64,000 bases of DNA. It comes from Sulfuritortus calidifontis (lineage in GTDB: Bacteria; Pseudomonadota; Gammaproteobacteria; Burkholderiales; Thiobacillaceae). Shown one piece after another: positions 9,505 through 17,506 of the stretch. The first letter of the stretch is position 1; every line of letters starts with the position of its first letter. The notes beneath the pieces are model-generated. The model was not told where the DNA came from and did no database searches. It worked only from the letters and a program-made list of their open reading frames with translations. The DNA lies in the NCBI RefSeq assembly GCF_003967275.1, contig NZ_AP018721.1, forward strand, positions 1,984,001-2,048,000, read 5' to 3'. The position numbers were made by a program, and so were the translations under genes.

Positions 9505-10508
9505 AAACTATTGCCTTCTTCAACAACAAAGGTGGCGTTGGGAAAACATCACTTGTCTATCACCTTGCTTGGATGTTTGCCGATAACGGAATCAATACAC
9601 TTGCAGTTGACTTAGACCCCCAGGCCAATTTAACCGCGATGTTTTTGGATGAAGATCGGCTTGAAATCCTATGGCCTGACGATGAGCACCCCGATACTGT
9701 CTTTGGAGCGATCCGCCCCATACTGCGAGGTGTTGGAGATATTGCCAAACCACATGTAGAAAATATCCACCCAAGACTTGGGCTTATTGCTGGTGACCTT
9801 GGCTTATCAAGATTTGAGGATAAGCTCTCGGATGCATGGCCACGCTGTCACAACCGGGACGAATCTGCTTTTCGTACCATGTCGGCATTTCATCGATTGG
9901 TACAGGATGGCGCCGACTGGGGAGCGGAGCTTGTGCTGATTGACGTTGGCCCCAACTTAGGTGCGATCAATCGATCAGCACTGATTGCATCAGATCAAGT
10001 TTGCTTGCCATTGGCGCCCGATCTTTTCTCGCTCCAAGGTTTAAAGAACTTAGGCCCAACACTCCGTGAGTGGCGTGCCATTTGGTCCGACCTGCTTTCC
10101 AAAGCACCAGCCGATTTGTCGTTACCCAAAGGATCAATGCAACCAATTGGCTATATCGTCATGCAGCATGGCATCCTCGATAGTCGCCCCGTCAAGGCAT
10201 ACAAGCGGTGGATGGACCGCATCCCGGGAATCTACCGAGATGCAGTATTAGACGAACAAAATCAATCCTGCCCTACAGTGACAGAAGACCCATACTGTCT
10301 CTCCTTACTCAAACATTACCGCAGCCTAATGCCGATGGCCATGGAGGCACGCAAGCCTATTTTCTTTCTGAAGTCTGCTGATGGCGCAATTGGTGCTCAT
10401 ATAGAGGCCGTTAGAAGTTGCTATAAAGATTTCCACAAGCTCGCGGGGAGAATAGCTGCAACAGCAGGAATTGCATTTGGTGACATGAAGGACCGCACGG
10501 CTCGATAA
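9501..10508 (+). CDS. ParA-like deviant-Walker ATPase
   Basis: A 335-residue ParA/MinD-type P-loop ATPase. The deviant Walker A NNKGGVGKTSL is at residues 8-18, the switch region DLDPQANLT near 40, and Walker B LVLIDVGPNLG near 150. It is longer than plasmid ParA proteins (about 210-260), with a C-terminal helical extension. No ParB gene or parS-like repeats are nearby, so classical segregation is unlikely. The GTG start overlaps the stop of the AlbA_2/HATPase gene by four bases. AT-rich composition is shared with that gene. The pair may be a defence or regulatory module; this is inference from coupling and composition only. Confidence 0.9.
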   Translation: MKTIAFFNNKGGVGKTSLVYHLAWMFADNGINTLAVDLDPQANLTAMFLDEDRLEILWPDDEHPDTVFGAIRPILRGVGDIAKPHVENIHPRLGLIAGDLGLSRFEDKLSDAWPRCHNRDESAFRTMSAFHRLVQDGADWGAELVLIDVGPNLGAINRSALIASDQVCLPLAPDLFSLQGLKNLGPTLREWRAIWSDLLSKAPADLSLPKGSMQPIGYIVMQHGILDSRPVKAYKRWMDRIPGIYRDAVLDEQNQSCPTVTEDPYCLSLLKHYRSLMPMAMEARKPIFFLKSADGAIGAHIEAVRSCYKDFHKLAGRIAATAGIAFGDMKDRTAR

Positions 10509-10512
10509 CTGT

Positions 10513-10677
10513 GGAACAACGACCACAGCCAGAGCCGAGGAACGGTTTTATTGCTTCGGCGAGGTCGACGGCGGCGTTCTCACGGTGCGGTTCACCTACC
10601 GCGCCTCGGTCATTCGAATCATCGGCGCCGGCTATTGGCGCAAAGGAAAGGCGATTTATGAGCGCGAAAACGGCTAA
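10513..10677 (+). pseudogene. brnT: BrnT-type toxin, 5'-truncated remnant
   Basis: This frame has no start codon and a stop lies upstream in frame at 10486, but its last 46 codons read EERFYCFGEVDGGVLTVRF, then YRASVIRIIGA and KAIYERENG. That matches the C-terminal half of BrnT ribonuclease toxins (EERF..IG.VDG.....V.YT.R....RIISAR). The N-terminal half with most catalytic residues is missing. The break falls at the right edge of the AT-rich insert, four bases after the ParA-like stop. The frame overlaps the start of brnA by 20 bases, the native brnTA arrangement. The toxin should be dead. Confidence 0.78.
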
Positions 10678-10957
10678 GGCGGGTTCCGCCAAAATCAAGT
10701 ACACCGACGAGCCCCTGGGCGAGATCGAAGTGATCCCCGACTTTCTGCCTTCACCGGCCGAATTGGCCTTCCGCGAAGAGGGCGTGAAGATCACGCTGGC
10801 CCTGAGCAAGAAGAGCATCGAGTTCTTCAAGTCCGAGGCATCGAAGCATCACACGCAATACCAGCGGATGATCCGCCGGCTGCTCGACGCCTATGTCGAG
10901 GCCCAGGCCGAAGCGCCCCGCCGGGGCAGTCGCACCGACAAGCGGCGCGCTCCCTGA
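10658..10957 (+). CDS. brnA: BrnA-family (CopG-like) antitoxin
   Basis: A 99-residue protein with a linker containing YTDEPLGEIEVIPDFLPSP and a C-terminal ribbon-helix-helix segment (KITLALSKKSIEFFKSEASK, then QRMIRRLLDAYV), the plan of BrnA antitoxins, which bind BrnT and repress the operon. It starts inside the end of the brnT remnant. Because the toxin is truncated, this is an orphan antitoxin unless it neutralises a BrnT elsewhere. Composition is host-like. An XRE regulator follows after 25 bases. Confidence 0.85.
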   Translation: MSAKTAKAGSAKIKYTDEPLGEIEVIPDFLPSPAELAFREEGVKITLALSKKSIEFFKSEASKHHTQYQRMIRRLLDAYVEAQAEAPRRGSRTDKRRAP

Positions 10958-10982
10958 TCGAGTCCGCCCAGGAAACCGCAAC

Positions 10983-11243
10983 ATGAAAGCATTTCGTCCT
11001 ACCAAGAAGCGCGTGGAAGTCTCCGTCGGCGAGTCCGTGCGCATCCTGCGTGAACTGCAGGAGCTGAGCCAAAGCCAGCTCGCCGAGTTGATCGGCATCC
11101 CGCAGGCCACCATCTCGGCCATCGAGAACGGCCGGGTGAACCTCGGCCTGGAACGGGCCAAGGTGCTGGCGCGCGCCCTCAACTGCCACCCGGCGGTGTT
11201 GGTGTTTCCGGGCTGGGAGGTGCCGCTGGAGTCGGCGGCGTAG
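10983..11243 (+). CDS. XRE-family helix-turn-helix regulator
   Basis: An 86-residue protein with a single HTH_3 domain: VRILRELQELSQSQLAELIG followed by the recognition helix region PQATISAIENGRVNLG. An in-frame start at 10893 would extend it by 30 arginine/proline-rich residues that overlap brnA, so the ATG at 10983 is preferred. Such small XRE proteins are often antitoxins or autoregulators; no toxin partner is evident apart from the brnT remnant. It probably shares the brnA transcript. It is followed by a hairpin repeat. Confidence 0.85.
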   Translation: MKAFRPTKKRVEVSVGESVRILRELQELSQSQLAELIGIPQATISAIENGRVNLGLERAKVLARALNCHPAVLVFPGWEVPLESAA

Positions 11244-11287
11244 GGTACCCCCGCTGTGCGTGGATAAGCGTTCCACGCACCCTACCC
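11243..11287. repeat. Hairpin repeat GTGCGTGGA...TCCACGCAC
   Basis: A perfect 9-bp stem (11256-11264 with 11272-11280) is enclosed by an outer GGGTA / TACCC pair. It follows the XRE gene stop directly and may act as a processing or termination hairpin, although no T-run follows. The motif looks like a dispersed intergenic repeat, but only one copy is in this window. Confidence 0.6.
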
Positions 11288-11309
11288 CTTCACTCGCGAA
11301 CCTCTCCCC

Positions 11310-12173
11310 ATGAAACGCCCCAGCAAACCCGCCACCCCCAAGCCCTACACCGACCGCCTGACCGAGATCCTGCGCCCCGGCCAGTCGGTCGAGCTGCTGA
11401 AGGAACTGCACATCCTCACCCGCGACGGCAAGCTCAACCAGGACAGCCGGCGCAAGCTGAAGCAGGTGTATCACCTGTGCCATTTCATCGAGCCGCTGCT
11501 GAACGAGGTGTTGGCCAAGCAGGAGACGCTGACCCTGGCCGACCACGGCGCCGGCAAGTCTTACCTGGGTTTCATCCTCTACGACCTGTTCCTGAAAGAC
11601 CGTCCCGGCGCACACATCTACGGCATCGAGACGCGCGACGAACTGGTGGCCAAATCGCGCGAGCTGGCCGCCAGGCTGGGCTTTGCGCGCATGGCGTTCC
11701 TGAACACGACCGTGGCGGAAGCCACGCAGTCCGAGCAATTGCCCGAGCGCATCGACATCGTCACCGCCCTGCACGCCTGCGACACGGCGACCGACGACGC
11801 CATCCGGTTCGCCCTGGCCAAGCGGGCCCGCCACATCGTGCTGGTGCCCTGCTGCCAGGCCGAGGTGGCGGCGGTGCTGCGCAAGCATAAGAACGAATCG
11901 TTCGGCAAAACCCCGCTGTCGGAGCTCTGGCGCCACCCCATCCACACCCGCGAGTTCGGCAGCCATCTGACCAATGTGCTGCGCTGCCTGCAACTGGAGG
12001 CGCATGGCTATCAGCTCACGGTGACCGAGCTGGTGGGCTGGGAGCATTCGATGAAGAATGAGCTGATCGTCGCCAGCCACACCGGCGCGCCGCGCGGCAA
12101 CGCGCGCGAACGGCTGCAGCAGATCCTGCAGCAACTGAACCTGACGGAACTCGAAGGCCGCTTCCTCAGCTAG
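11310..12173 (+). CDS. SAM-dependent methyltransferase (Methyltransf_32 / METTL25-like)
   Basis: A 287-residue protein. After a basic N-terminus the SAM-binding region reads LTLADHGAGKSYLGFILYDL (near residues 74-93), followed by IYGIETRDELVAKS. Two further family motifs are ALHACDTATDDAI and VLVPCCQAEV; the HACD and PCC signatures are typical of the Methyltransf_32 family related to TRM13/METTL25. The substrate is unknown in bacteria, though an RNA substrate is plausible. It stands alone on the plus strand and converges on the pseudouridine synthase gene with a two-base gap. Confidence 0.85.
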   Translation: MKRPSKPATPKPYTDRLTEILRPGQSVELLKELHILTRDGKLNQDSRRKLKQVYHLCHFIEPLLNEVLAKQETLTLADHGAGKSYLGFILYDLFLKDRPGAHIYGIETRDELVAKSRELAARLGFARMAFLNTTVAEATQSEQLPERIDIVTALHACDTATDDAIRFALAKRARHIVLVPCCQAEVAAVLRKHKNESFGKTPLSELWRHPIHTREFGSHLTNVLRCLQLEAHGYQLTVTELVGWEHSMKNELIVASHTGAPRGNARERLQQILQQLNLTELEGRFLS

Positions 12174-12175
12174 TT

Positions 12176-12802
12176 TCAGAACGCCGGCCCGCTTTCCACC
12201 CGCAGTTCCTCCCCCGTTGCCGGGTGCCTGAGGCGCAAGGCGCAGGCGTGCAGCAACAACCGGTCCGCCATGGCCTGCACCTCGGGCGGCGCATACAGCG
12301 CATCGCCCAGGATCGGATGGCCGATGGCCTGGAGGTGGACCCGCAGCTGATGCGAGCGGCCCGTGACCGGCTCCAGCTCGACCCGCGTGCATCCCTTGTC
12401 ATGGCCCAGCACCCGCCAGCGGGTGACGCTGGGCTTGCCACCTGCCTGGTCGATGACACGCAGCGGCCGCCTGGGCCAGTCGAGGCCGATGGGCAGGTCG
12501 ATCACGCCCCACCCCGCCGCCGGCGCATCCAGCCGGCCGGCGACGACGGCGACATAACGCTTGGTCACTTCGCGGGCGGCGAACAGCAGGCTCAGCTGCC
12601 GCTGCATCCCGGCCCCGCGCGCGAACAGCATCAGGCCCGAGGTGGCCATGTCCAGCCGGTGCACGACCAGGGCGTCGGGGTAGCGCGCCTGCACCCGCGC
12701 GCTCAGGCAGTCCTGCTTGGCCTCGCCCCGGCCGGGCACGGCGAGCAGGCCGCTGGGCTTGTCGAAGATCAGCAGGGCGTCGTCGGCGTAGAGCGGGGTC
12801 AT
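12176..12802 (-). CDS. rluA: RluA-family RNA pseudouridine synthase
   Basis: A 208-residue synthase that converts uridine to pseudouridine in rRNA and/or tRNA. The catalytic aspartate lies in VVHRLDMATSGLMLFA, and the RNA-binding loop TGRSHQLRVHLQAIGHPILGD is intact. There is no N-terminal S4 domain, and the length is close to E. coli RluA (about 219), which modifies 23S U746 and tRNA U32. The rluA symbol is therefore likely but not proven against other short paralogues. The gene appears monocistronic. Confidence 0.85.
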   Translation of the reverse strand: MTPLYADDALLIFDKPSGLLAVPGRGEAKQDCLSARVQARYPDALVVHRLDMATSGLMLFARGAGMQRQLSLLFAAREVTKRYVAVVAGRLDAPAAGWGVIDLPIGLDWPRRPLRVIDQAGGKPSVTRWRVLGHDKGCTRVELEPVTGRSHQLRVHLQAIGHPILGDALYAPPEVQAMADRLLLHACALRLRHPATGEELRVESGPAF

Positions 12803-12863
12803 GGAAGGGGCGGGCGTGGCGAGGCCGATACTCTACACCGGCCACCCCGAGCGCCGCTGACGC

Positions 12864-14582
12864 TCAAACCGGGTTGGGGCAGATGGCGCCGCTGCTGATC
12901 TGGTTGCGGCCGCGCTGCTTGGCCTGGTAGAGGTGACGGTCGGCGCAGCAGATCAGGCTGTCGAGGGTGCCGTGCTGGGTCTCTTTCTGCGCCGCGCCCA
13001 GACTGATGGTGACCCGGCTCTCGCCCTCGCCGTGGCGGACCGTGAGGCTGGCCACGGCCATGCGCAGGCGCTCGGCCAGGACCAGGGCCTCGTCGATGTT
13101 GGTCTCCGACAGGAAGAGGATGAACTCCTCGCCGCCCCAGCGGGCGAGCACGTCGCCCTGGCGGATGGTCAGGCGCAGGATCTTGGCCACCGCCACCAGC
13201 ACGGCGTCGCCGTGGGCATGGCCGTGGGTATCGTTGATCTGCTTGAAGCGGTCGATGTCGACCACGATGACCGAGACGTCGCGCTGCTTGCGCAGGGCGG
13301 TGCTCCAGGCCGGCGCCGTCTTGTCGTAGAAGGCGCGGCGGTTGTTCAAGCCGGTGAGCGGGTCGAACTGGGCCAGCTGCTCGGCCCGCAGCTTTTCTTC
13401 CTGGCCGACGCGGAACTGGTGGGCCAGGGCGAGGGCGAGCAAGGTGGCGTCGACCAGCATGCCCAGCTCGACGGCGCGGAAGGTCCAGTTGTTGTAGGGG
13501 ATGAAGCCCCAGACCGAGAGCGTGGACAGGCCGGCGCCGATCATGGCGGCGACGGCCGCCAGCAGGAAGTACCTGGCCGAACGCTGGCCGGCGCGGACGG
13601 CGACGGCGCCCAGCAGCAGCATGACCATGGCGAACAGGAAGATGAAGCTGAACACCGCCAGCAGCGCCATGACCCGGCTGCCGGTCAGCAGGGCCACCGC
13701 GAGCAGCAGGCCGAAGGTCAGGCCGTAGGCGACGACGGCGCGATAGACGCGGGGAAATTGGCGGCGGGTGTCGAGGAAGGTGACGGCGAACAGCAGGCCG
13801 GCAATGCCGTAGCCGTAGATGAGGACGGGATTGGACCACTGCTGCCAGCGGGTCGACTCGGGCCAGAGCCAGGCGAAGCCGTGGCCGGTATAGGCGACGT
13901 TCATCAGGATGAAGACCGCCAGGTAGATCGAATAGAACAGGAAGCGCCGGCTGTGCAGGCTGACATAGAGCACCGCGTTGTAGGCCAGCAGCGCGAAGAG
14001 GAAGCCGTAGATGATGCCGTAGCTGGTTTCCTGCCCCGACTCGCGCACGCGCGCCGTTTCGGCGTCGGTCAGGTAGATGGGCAGCACCATCGGATCGGGC
14101 GTCTCGACCCGGATGAAGACGTCGGTCGTGCCCGGCTGGTAGACGTGATCGAAGGCGAAGAAGCGGCTGTCGATGGGGCGCTGGCCGAAGGGCCGACGGT
14201 CGCCGACCCGATGCGCGTCGAGCGCGCCATCGGTGGAGCCGAAGTAGACCTCGACCCGGTCGAGCCAGGCGGTCTCGATCGACAGGCGGCGCGAGACCGG
14301 GGCATGGGTCGGGTTGTTCAGTTTCAGGTGGACCCAGACTGGCTTGGCGCCGATGCCGAAGTTGAGCACCGGACTGTCGTCGCACTCGAACTCGCCGGCG
14401 CGATAGGCCGCCATCGCCTGGTCGAGGCTGAGCGGACCGGCCGTTTCCTGCAGATAGTCGACTTGGCGGCCGACCGCTTCCTTCTGCAGCGTGAGCACGG
14501 ACAGCGGCGCGGCCAGGGCCGAGGCGCACCAGCAAAAAAGGATGAACTGCAAAAGCCTGAGAGCGATGCCGAGCGGTTTCAT
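12864..14582 (-). CDS. 7TM (7TMR-DISM) diguanylate cyclase
   Basis: A 572-residue membrane enzyme. It starts with a signal-like hydrophobic segment, followed by a periplasmic 7TMR-DISM extracellular domain (about residues 30-180), seven transmembrane helices (about 185-390), and a C-terminal GGDEF domain. The active site is WGGEEF near residues 481-486, and an RQGD inhibitory I-site lies the expected five residues before it, so it should make c-di-GMP with product feedback. The start at 14582 places the signal segment first; an upstream start at 14696 would add 38 unlikely residues. It may act with the HD-GYP and PilZ genes at 20980-23361. Confidence 0.93.
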   Translation of the reverse strand: MKPLGIALRLLQFILFCWCASALAAPLSVLTLQKEAVGRQVDYLQETAGPLSLDQAMAAYRAGEFECDDSPVLNFGIGAKPVWVHLKLNNPTHAPVSRRLSIETAWLDRVEVYFGSTDGALDAHRVGDRRPFGQRPIDSRFFAFDHVYQPGTTDVFIRVETPDPMVLPIYLTDAETARVRESGQETSYGIIYGFLFALLAYNAVLYVSLHSRRFLFYSIYLAVFILMNVAYTGHGFAWLWPESTRWQQWSNPVLIYGYGIAGLLFAVTFLDTRRQFPRVYRAVVAYGLTFGLLLAVALLTGSRVMALLAVFSFIFLFAMVMLLLGAVAVRAGQRSARYFLLAAVAAMIGAGLSTLSVWGFIPYNNWTFRAVELGMLVDATLLALALAHQFRVGQEEKLRAEQLAQFDPLTGLNNRRAFYDKTAPAWSTALRKQRDVSVIVVDIDRFKQINDTHGHAHGDAVLVAVAKILRLTIRQGDVLARWGGEEFILFLSETNIDEALVLAERLRMAVASLTVRHGEGESRVTISLGAAQKETQHGTLDSLICCADRHLYQAKQRGRNQISSGAICPNPV

Positions 14583-14679
14583 TTTTTTGTTTTTGCTTTG
14601 ATTGCATGCCCGACACCTGCCTCCCGTCGGGTCCCCTCCATCTTCACGCGCATGCGTGAAGTCGCTGATTTTATAGGGA

Positions 14680-15351
14680 TTACCGGCCGATGCCAAACCA
14701 CATGGCCAGGCCCCAGAAACCGAAGCCGGCGACCACCATGCCGGCGGCGAGCTTCACCCGCCGGTCCTGGGCCAGGCGCTTGAGCCGCCCGGCCAGCCAG
14801 CCCATGGCCAGCAGGTTGGGCAGGGTGCCGAGGCCGAAGGCGAGCATCAGCGCGGCGCCGTCGACTGCGCTGCCGCTGGCCAGGGCCGCCACCAGCACCG
14901 AATAGACCAGGCCGCAGGGCAGCCAGCCCCAGAGCGCGCCGGCGGCCAGGGCCTGGGGCAGGCTCTGCACCGGCAGCAGGCGGCCGAACAGGGGCTGCAA
15001 CCGGGTCCACAGCCGGCCGCCCCAGCGCTCCAGCACCAGCACGGCCTGGTTGAGCCCGGCGAGATAAAGGCCGAGCAGGATGAGCATCACCTGGGCCAGC
15101 AGGTAGAGCGCCTGCTGCACGGGATAGAGGGTGTCGGACAGGAAGGCGACGCTGCCGATCAGGCCGACCAGGGCGCCGGCCGTGGTGTAGCTGGCGATGC
15201 GGCCAAGGTTGTAGGCCAGTTGCAGCGCGACGGGCTGACGCCGGCCGGCTTGCAGCGACAGGGCGGTGACGATGCCGCCGCACATGCCCACGCAATGCAC
15301 CCCGCCGGAGAAGCCGACCAGGAAGGCGGCGAACAGGCTGAGTTCAGGCAT
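14680..15351 (-). CDS. Sulfite exporter TauE/SafE-type (UreH/DsbD_2-like) membrane protein
   Basis: A 223-residue protein with about six transmembrane helices. The first helix contains VGFSGGVHCVGMCGGI, with the paired-cysteine CxxxC signature of the UreH/DsbD_2 family, and a later WGWLPCGLVYS matches the second conserved cysteine site. Members are annotated as sulfite/organosulfonate exporters or as cytochrome c assembly and metal-related proteins, so the substrate here is open. Its start overlaps the end of the upstream membrane-protein gene by eight bases, indicating one operon with thrB. Confidence 0.85.
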   Translation of the reverse strand: MPELSLFAAFLVGFSGGVHCVGMCGGIVTALSLQAGRRQPVALQLAYNLGRIASYTTAGALVGLIGSVAFLSDTLYPVQQALYLLAQVMLILLGLYLAGLNQAVLVLERWGGRLWTRLQPLFGRLLPVQSLPQALAAGALWGWLPCGLVYSVLVAALASGSAVDGAALMLAFGLGTLPNLLAMGWLAGRLKRLAQDRRVKLAAGMVVAGFGFWGLAMWFGIGR

Positions 15352-16120
15352 CGCCCTCGGCCGGGGCCCCGGCTTCGGCCGGCGGCGGGGCCTGCACGAA
15401 CAGCTCGGTGTAGGCGATGTAGCTGGAGCCCAGCGCGACCGGCACGAAGACCAGGAGCCCCAGGCCGAAGGGGATGAGCATGGCGACCACGGCGGCCAGG
15501 GTGAGCCAGAGGCCGTAGATCAGCATGGGCCGCCAGTTGGTCAGGCAGGCCCACAGGCTCCAGTACAGGGCGCGGCCGGGCGGAAAGCCGTCGAACAGCA
15601 CCAGGGCCGGGGCGAAGGCGGTGGCCAGCAGGGCCGGGGTGAGGATGAGCAGGCCGACGGCCATGGCCGGCAGGGCCTGGTGCAGGATCAGCTCGGCCTG
15701 GGCCGGGTCGATCTTGTCCGGCCGGGTCTGCGCCAGCTCGGCCATGAGCTGGAAGCCCTCGCCGCCCATGGTCTGCATCGTCCACTGGGCGAGCAGGCTG
15801 GCGAGCAGATAGACGGCACCGATCACCGCCAGCGGCTGCGGGGCGTCGCGAAAGCCGTTGACATACAGGTAGAAGCTGAACGGCTGCCCGGCGCGGGCGG
15901 CACGGGCGGCCACCATGAAGCCGGCGACCAGGAAAGGCGACAGCAGCTCGACCACGCTGGTGCCGGCCACGGGGAGGCTGCCGATCAGCATCATCGCCAG
16001 CAGGCCCATGGCCGCCATGCCCATCCAGGGGATGACCCCGGCGGTGAACAGGCGCCAGCCCTGGATCAGCCAGGCGAGGCCGGCGGTGCCCGGCGGCCGG
16101 GTGATGGTCAGTGCCGTCAC
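15344..16120 (-). CDS. BPSS1780-like integral membrane protein
   Basis: A 258-residue protein with about six hydrophobic segments and a short acidic, proline-rich tail. It begins with ITRPPGTAGLAWLIQGWRLF, resembling the BPSS1780 family of betaproteobacterial membrane proteins found next to thrB. Function is unknown. The GTG start overlaps the thrB stop (GTGA), and its own stop overlaps the next gene, so it sits in the middle of a tightly packed operon. Confidence 0.75.
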   Translation of the reverse strand: MTALTITRPPGTAGLAWLIQGWRLFTAGVIPWMGMAAMGLLAMMLIGSLPVAGTSVVELLSPFLVAGFMVAARAARAGQPFSFYLYVNGFRDAPQPLAVIGAVYLLASLLAQWTMQTMGGEGFQLMAELAQTRPDKIDPAQAELILHQALPAMAVGLLILTPALLATAFAPALVLFDGFPPGRALYWSLWACLTNWRPMLIYGLWLTLAAVVAMLIPFGLGLLVFVPVALGSSYIAYTELFVQAPPPAEAGAPAEGDA

Positions 16121-17070
16121 GGCAGCAGGCCCTGCAGCAGCTCGGGCTGGGCCCGGTGATGACGCACGATGCGCTCGAAGTGGGTGGGGTCCTTGGCGTG
16201 GGTCAGCTCGCCTGGCCGCGGGAAGTGCAGGTCGTACAGGCGCGACAGCCAGAAGCGCAGGGCGCCCGCCCGCAGCATGGCCACCCAGGCCGCGCGCTCG
16301 GCGGCGGTGAGCGGCCGCACCTTGTGGTAGGCGGCGACCAGGGCCTGCGCCCGGGCGGGGTCGAGTTCGCCGGCCTCAGTCACGCACCAGTCGTTGACGG
16401 TGATGGCCAGGTCGTAGAGCCAGCGGTCCTGGCAGGCGAAGTAGAAGTCGATGACGCCGGACAGCCGCTCGCCCTCGAACAGCACGTTGTCGCGGAACAG
16501 GTCGACGTGGACCACGCCGCCCGGCAGGTCGGTGAGCTTGAAGGCGGCCTGGGCGAAGCCGAGTTCCTCGACGAGCAGGGCTGCGTTGTCGGCCGACAGC
16601 ATGGGCCGCACCCGCTCGGCGGTGCCGGCGAACCAGGCGGCGCCGCGCGGGTTGGCCATGGGCTTGGTGTAGCTCTTGCCGGCCTGGTGCATGTCGGCCA
16701 GCAGTTCGCCAACCTCGGCGCAGGCCGTGGTCGTGGGCTGGGTGATGGAGCGGCCGCGCAGCCGGGTGACCAGGCTGGCCGGCTTGCCCTTGAGCTCGCC
16801 GAGGTAGCCGTCGTCCAGCCGACCCACCGGGTTGGGGCAGGGAATGCCGCGCCCGGCCAGGTGGGCCATCAGCTCCAGATACCAGGGCAGCTCGTTGGCG
16901 GTGAGCTTTTCGAACACGGTGAGCACGTACTCGCCGTGGCTGGTGGTGACGAAGTAATTGGTGTTCTCGATGCCGGAGGCGATGCCTTCCAGCCTCGTCA
17001 GGTGGCCGATGGTGTAGCCCTTGAGCCAGGCGTCGACTTCGGCGAATTCGAGAGTGGTGAATACGGACAC
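16117..17070 (-). CDS. thrB: Homoserine kinase, APH-fold type (ThrB)
   Basis: A 317-residue kinase that phosphorylates homoserine on the route to threonine. It belongs to the aminoglycoside-phosphotransferase-fold type common in beta- and alphaproteobacteria, not the GHMP type of E. coli. The family opening MSVFTTLEFAEVDAWL is present, as are the catalytic loop HVDLFRDNVLF (HxDxxxxN) and the metal-binding region IDFYFA. It shares the substrate homoserine with MetX encoded earlier in the window. A 28-bp palindrome lies just upstream. Confidence 0.96.
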   Translation of the reverse strand: MSVFTTLEFAEVDAWLKGYTIGHLTRLEGIASGIENTNYFVTTSHGEYVLTVFEKLTANELPWYLELMAHLAGRGIPCPNPVGRLDDGYLGELKGKPASLVTRLRGRSITQPTTTACAEVGELLADMHQAGKSYTKPMANPRGAAWFAGTAERVRPMLSADNAALLVEELGFAQAAFKLTDLPGGVVHVDLFRDNVLFEGERLSGVIDFYFACQDRWLYDLAITVNDWCVTEAGELDPARAQALVAAYHKVRPLTAAERAAWVAMLRAGALRFWLSRLYDLHFPRPGELTHAKDPTHFERIVRHHRAQPELLQGLLP

Positions 17071-17084
17071 GGTATCGGGAAAGC

Positions 17085-17112
17085 GACAACGCCGCCCGCG
17101 GGCGGCGTTGTC
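17085..17112. repeat. 28-bp perfect palindrome between the DUF2782 gene and thrB
   Basis: GACAACGCCGCCCG is followed at once by its reverse complement, so the transcript can form a 12-bp stem. No T-run follows on either strand. It lies 14 bases before the thrB start and could attenuate or process the DUF2782-thrB message. Confidence 0.7.
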
Positions 17113-17126
17113 TCAATGAAAGGCGA

Positions 17127-17456
17127 TCAGAATTCGAACAACATCCACATGGGCACCATGAGGTTGGGCGCGAGGTCGTCGTAACGCACCATCTGGCCGT
17201 TGCCCTTGGGGTCCACGAGGTAATAGGGTTTGCCGTGCGACGGGGTCACCTTGATCATGTAGAGCTGACCCTTGATCCGGTATTCCTCCACCTTGTCCTC
17301 ACCCCGCTGGGTGATGGTGATGTCGGGCGCGGGCGCGGTGTCGACCATGCCGGGCGGCGGCGGAATGTCGGGCACCGGGGACAGCTTGGGCGGCTCGGCG
17401 GCGAATGCCGGGGCGGCGGCAAGGGCGGTCAGGGCGAACAGCTGGGTCAGGCGCAT
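17127..17456 (-). CDS. DUF2782 family exported protein
   Basis: A 109-residue protein with a clear signal peptide (MRLTQLFALTALAAAPAFA, cleavage after AFA) and a short mature domain ending in PYYLVDPKGNGQMVRYDDL. This matches DUF2782, a small periplasmic family found next to thrB and polA in betaproteobacteria. Function is unknown. The proline-rich linker after the signal peptide (PDIPPPPGM) is typical. It is probably the first gene of the thrB operon. Confidence 0.85.
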   Translation of the reverse strand: MRLTQLFALTALAAAPAFAAEPPKLSPVPDIPPPPGMVDTAPAPDITITQRGEDKVEEYRIKGQLYMIKVTPSHGKPYYLVDPKGNGQMVRYDDLAPNLMVPMWMLFEF

Positions 17457-17506
17457 AGGGATACCCCCGTAAAGATTGATCGCATTCTATCAGATGCCCC
17501 GCCCGG

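Noticed and set aside
9501-10508. ParA-like gene as a plasmid or chromosome partition gene
   Set aside because: No ParB gene, no parS-like repeats and no replication gene nearby; coupling is to an AlbA_2/HATPase gene instead.
10893-10982. Longer start of the XRE regulator at 10893
   Set aside because: The added Arg/Pro-rich residues overlap brnA in another frame and are not part of the HTH family.
12933-14783. 616-residue plus-strand open frame opposite the diguanylate cyclase
   Set aside because: Antisense to a gene with full 7TM and GGEEF motifs; composition is that of a high-GC shadow.
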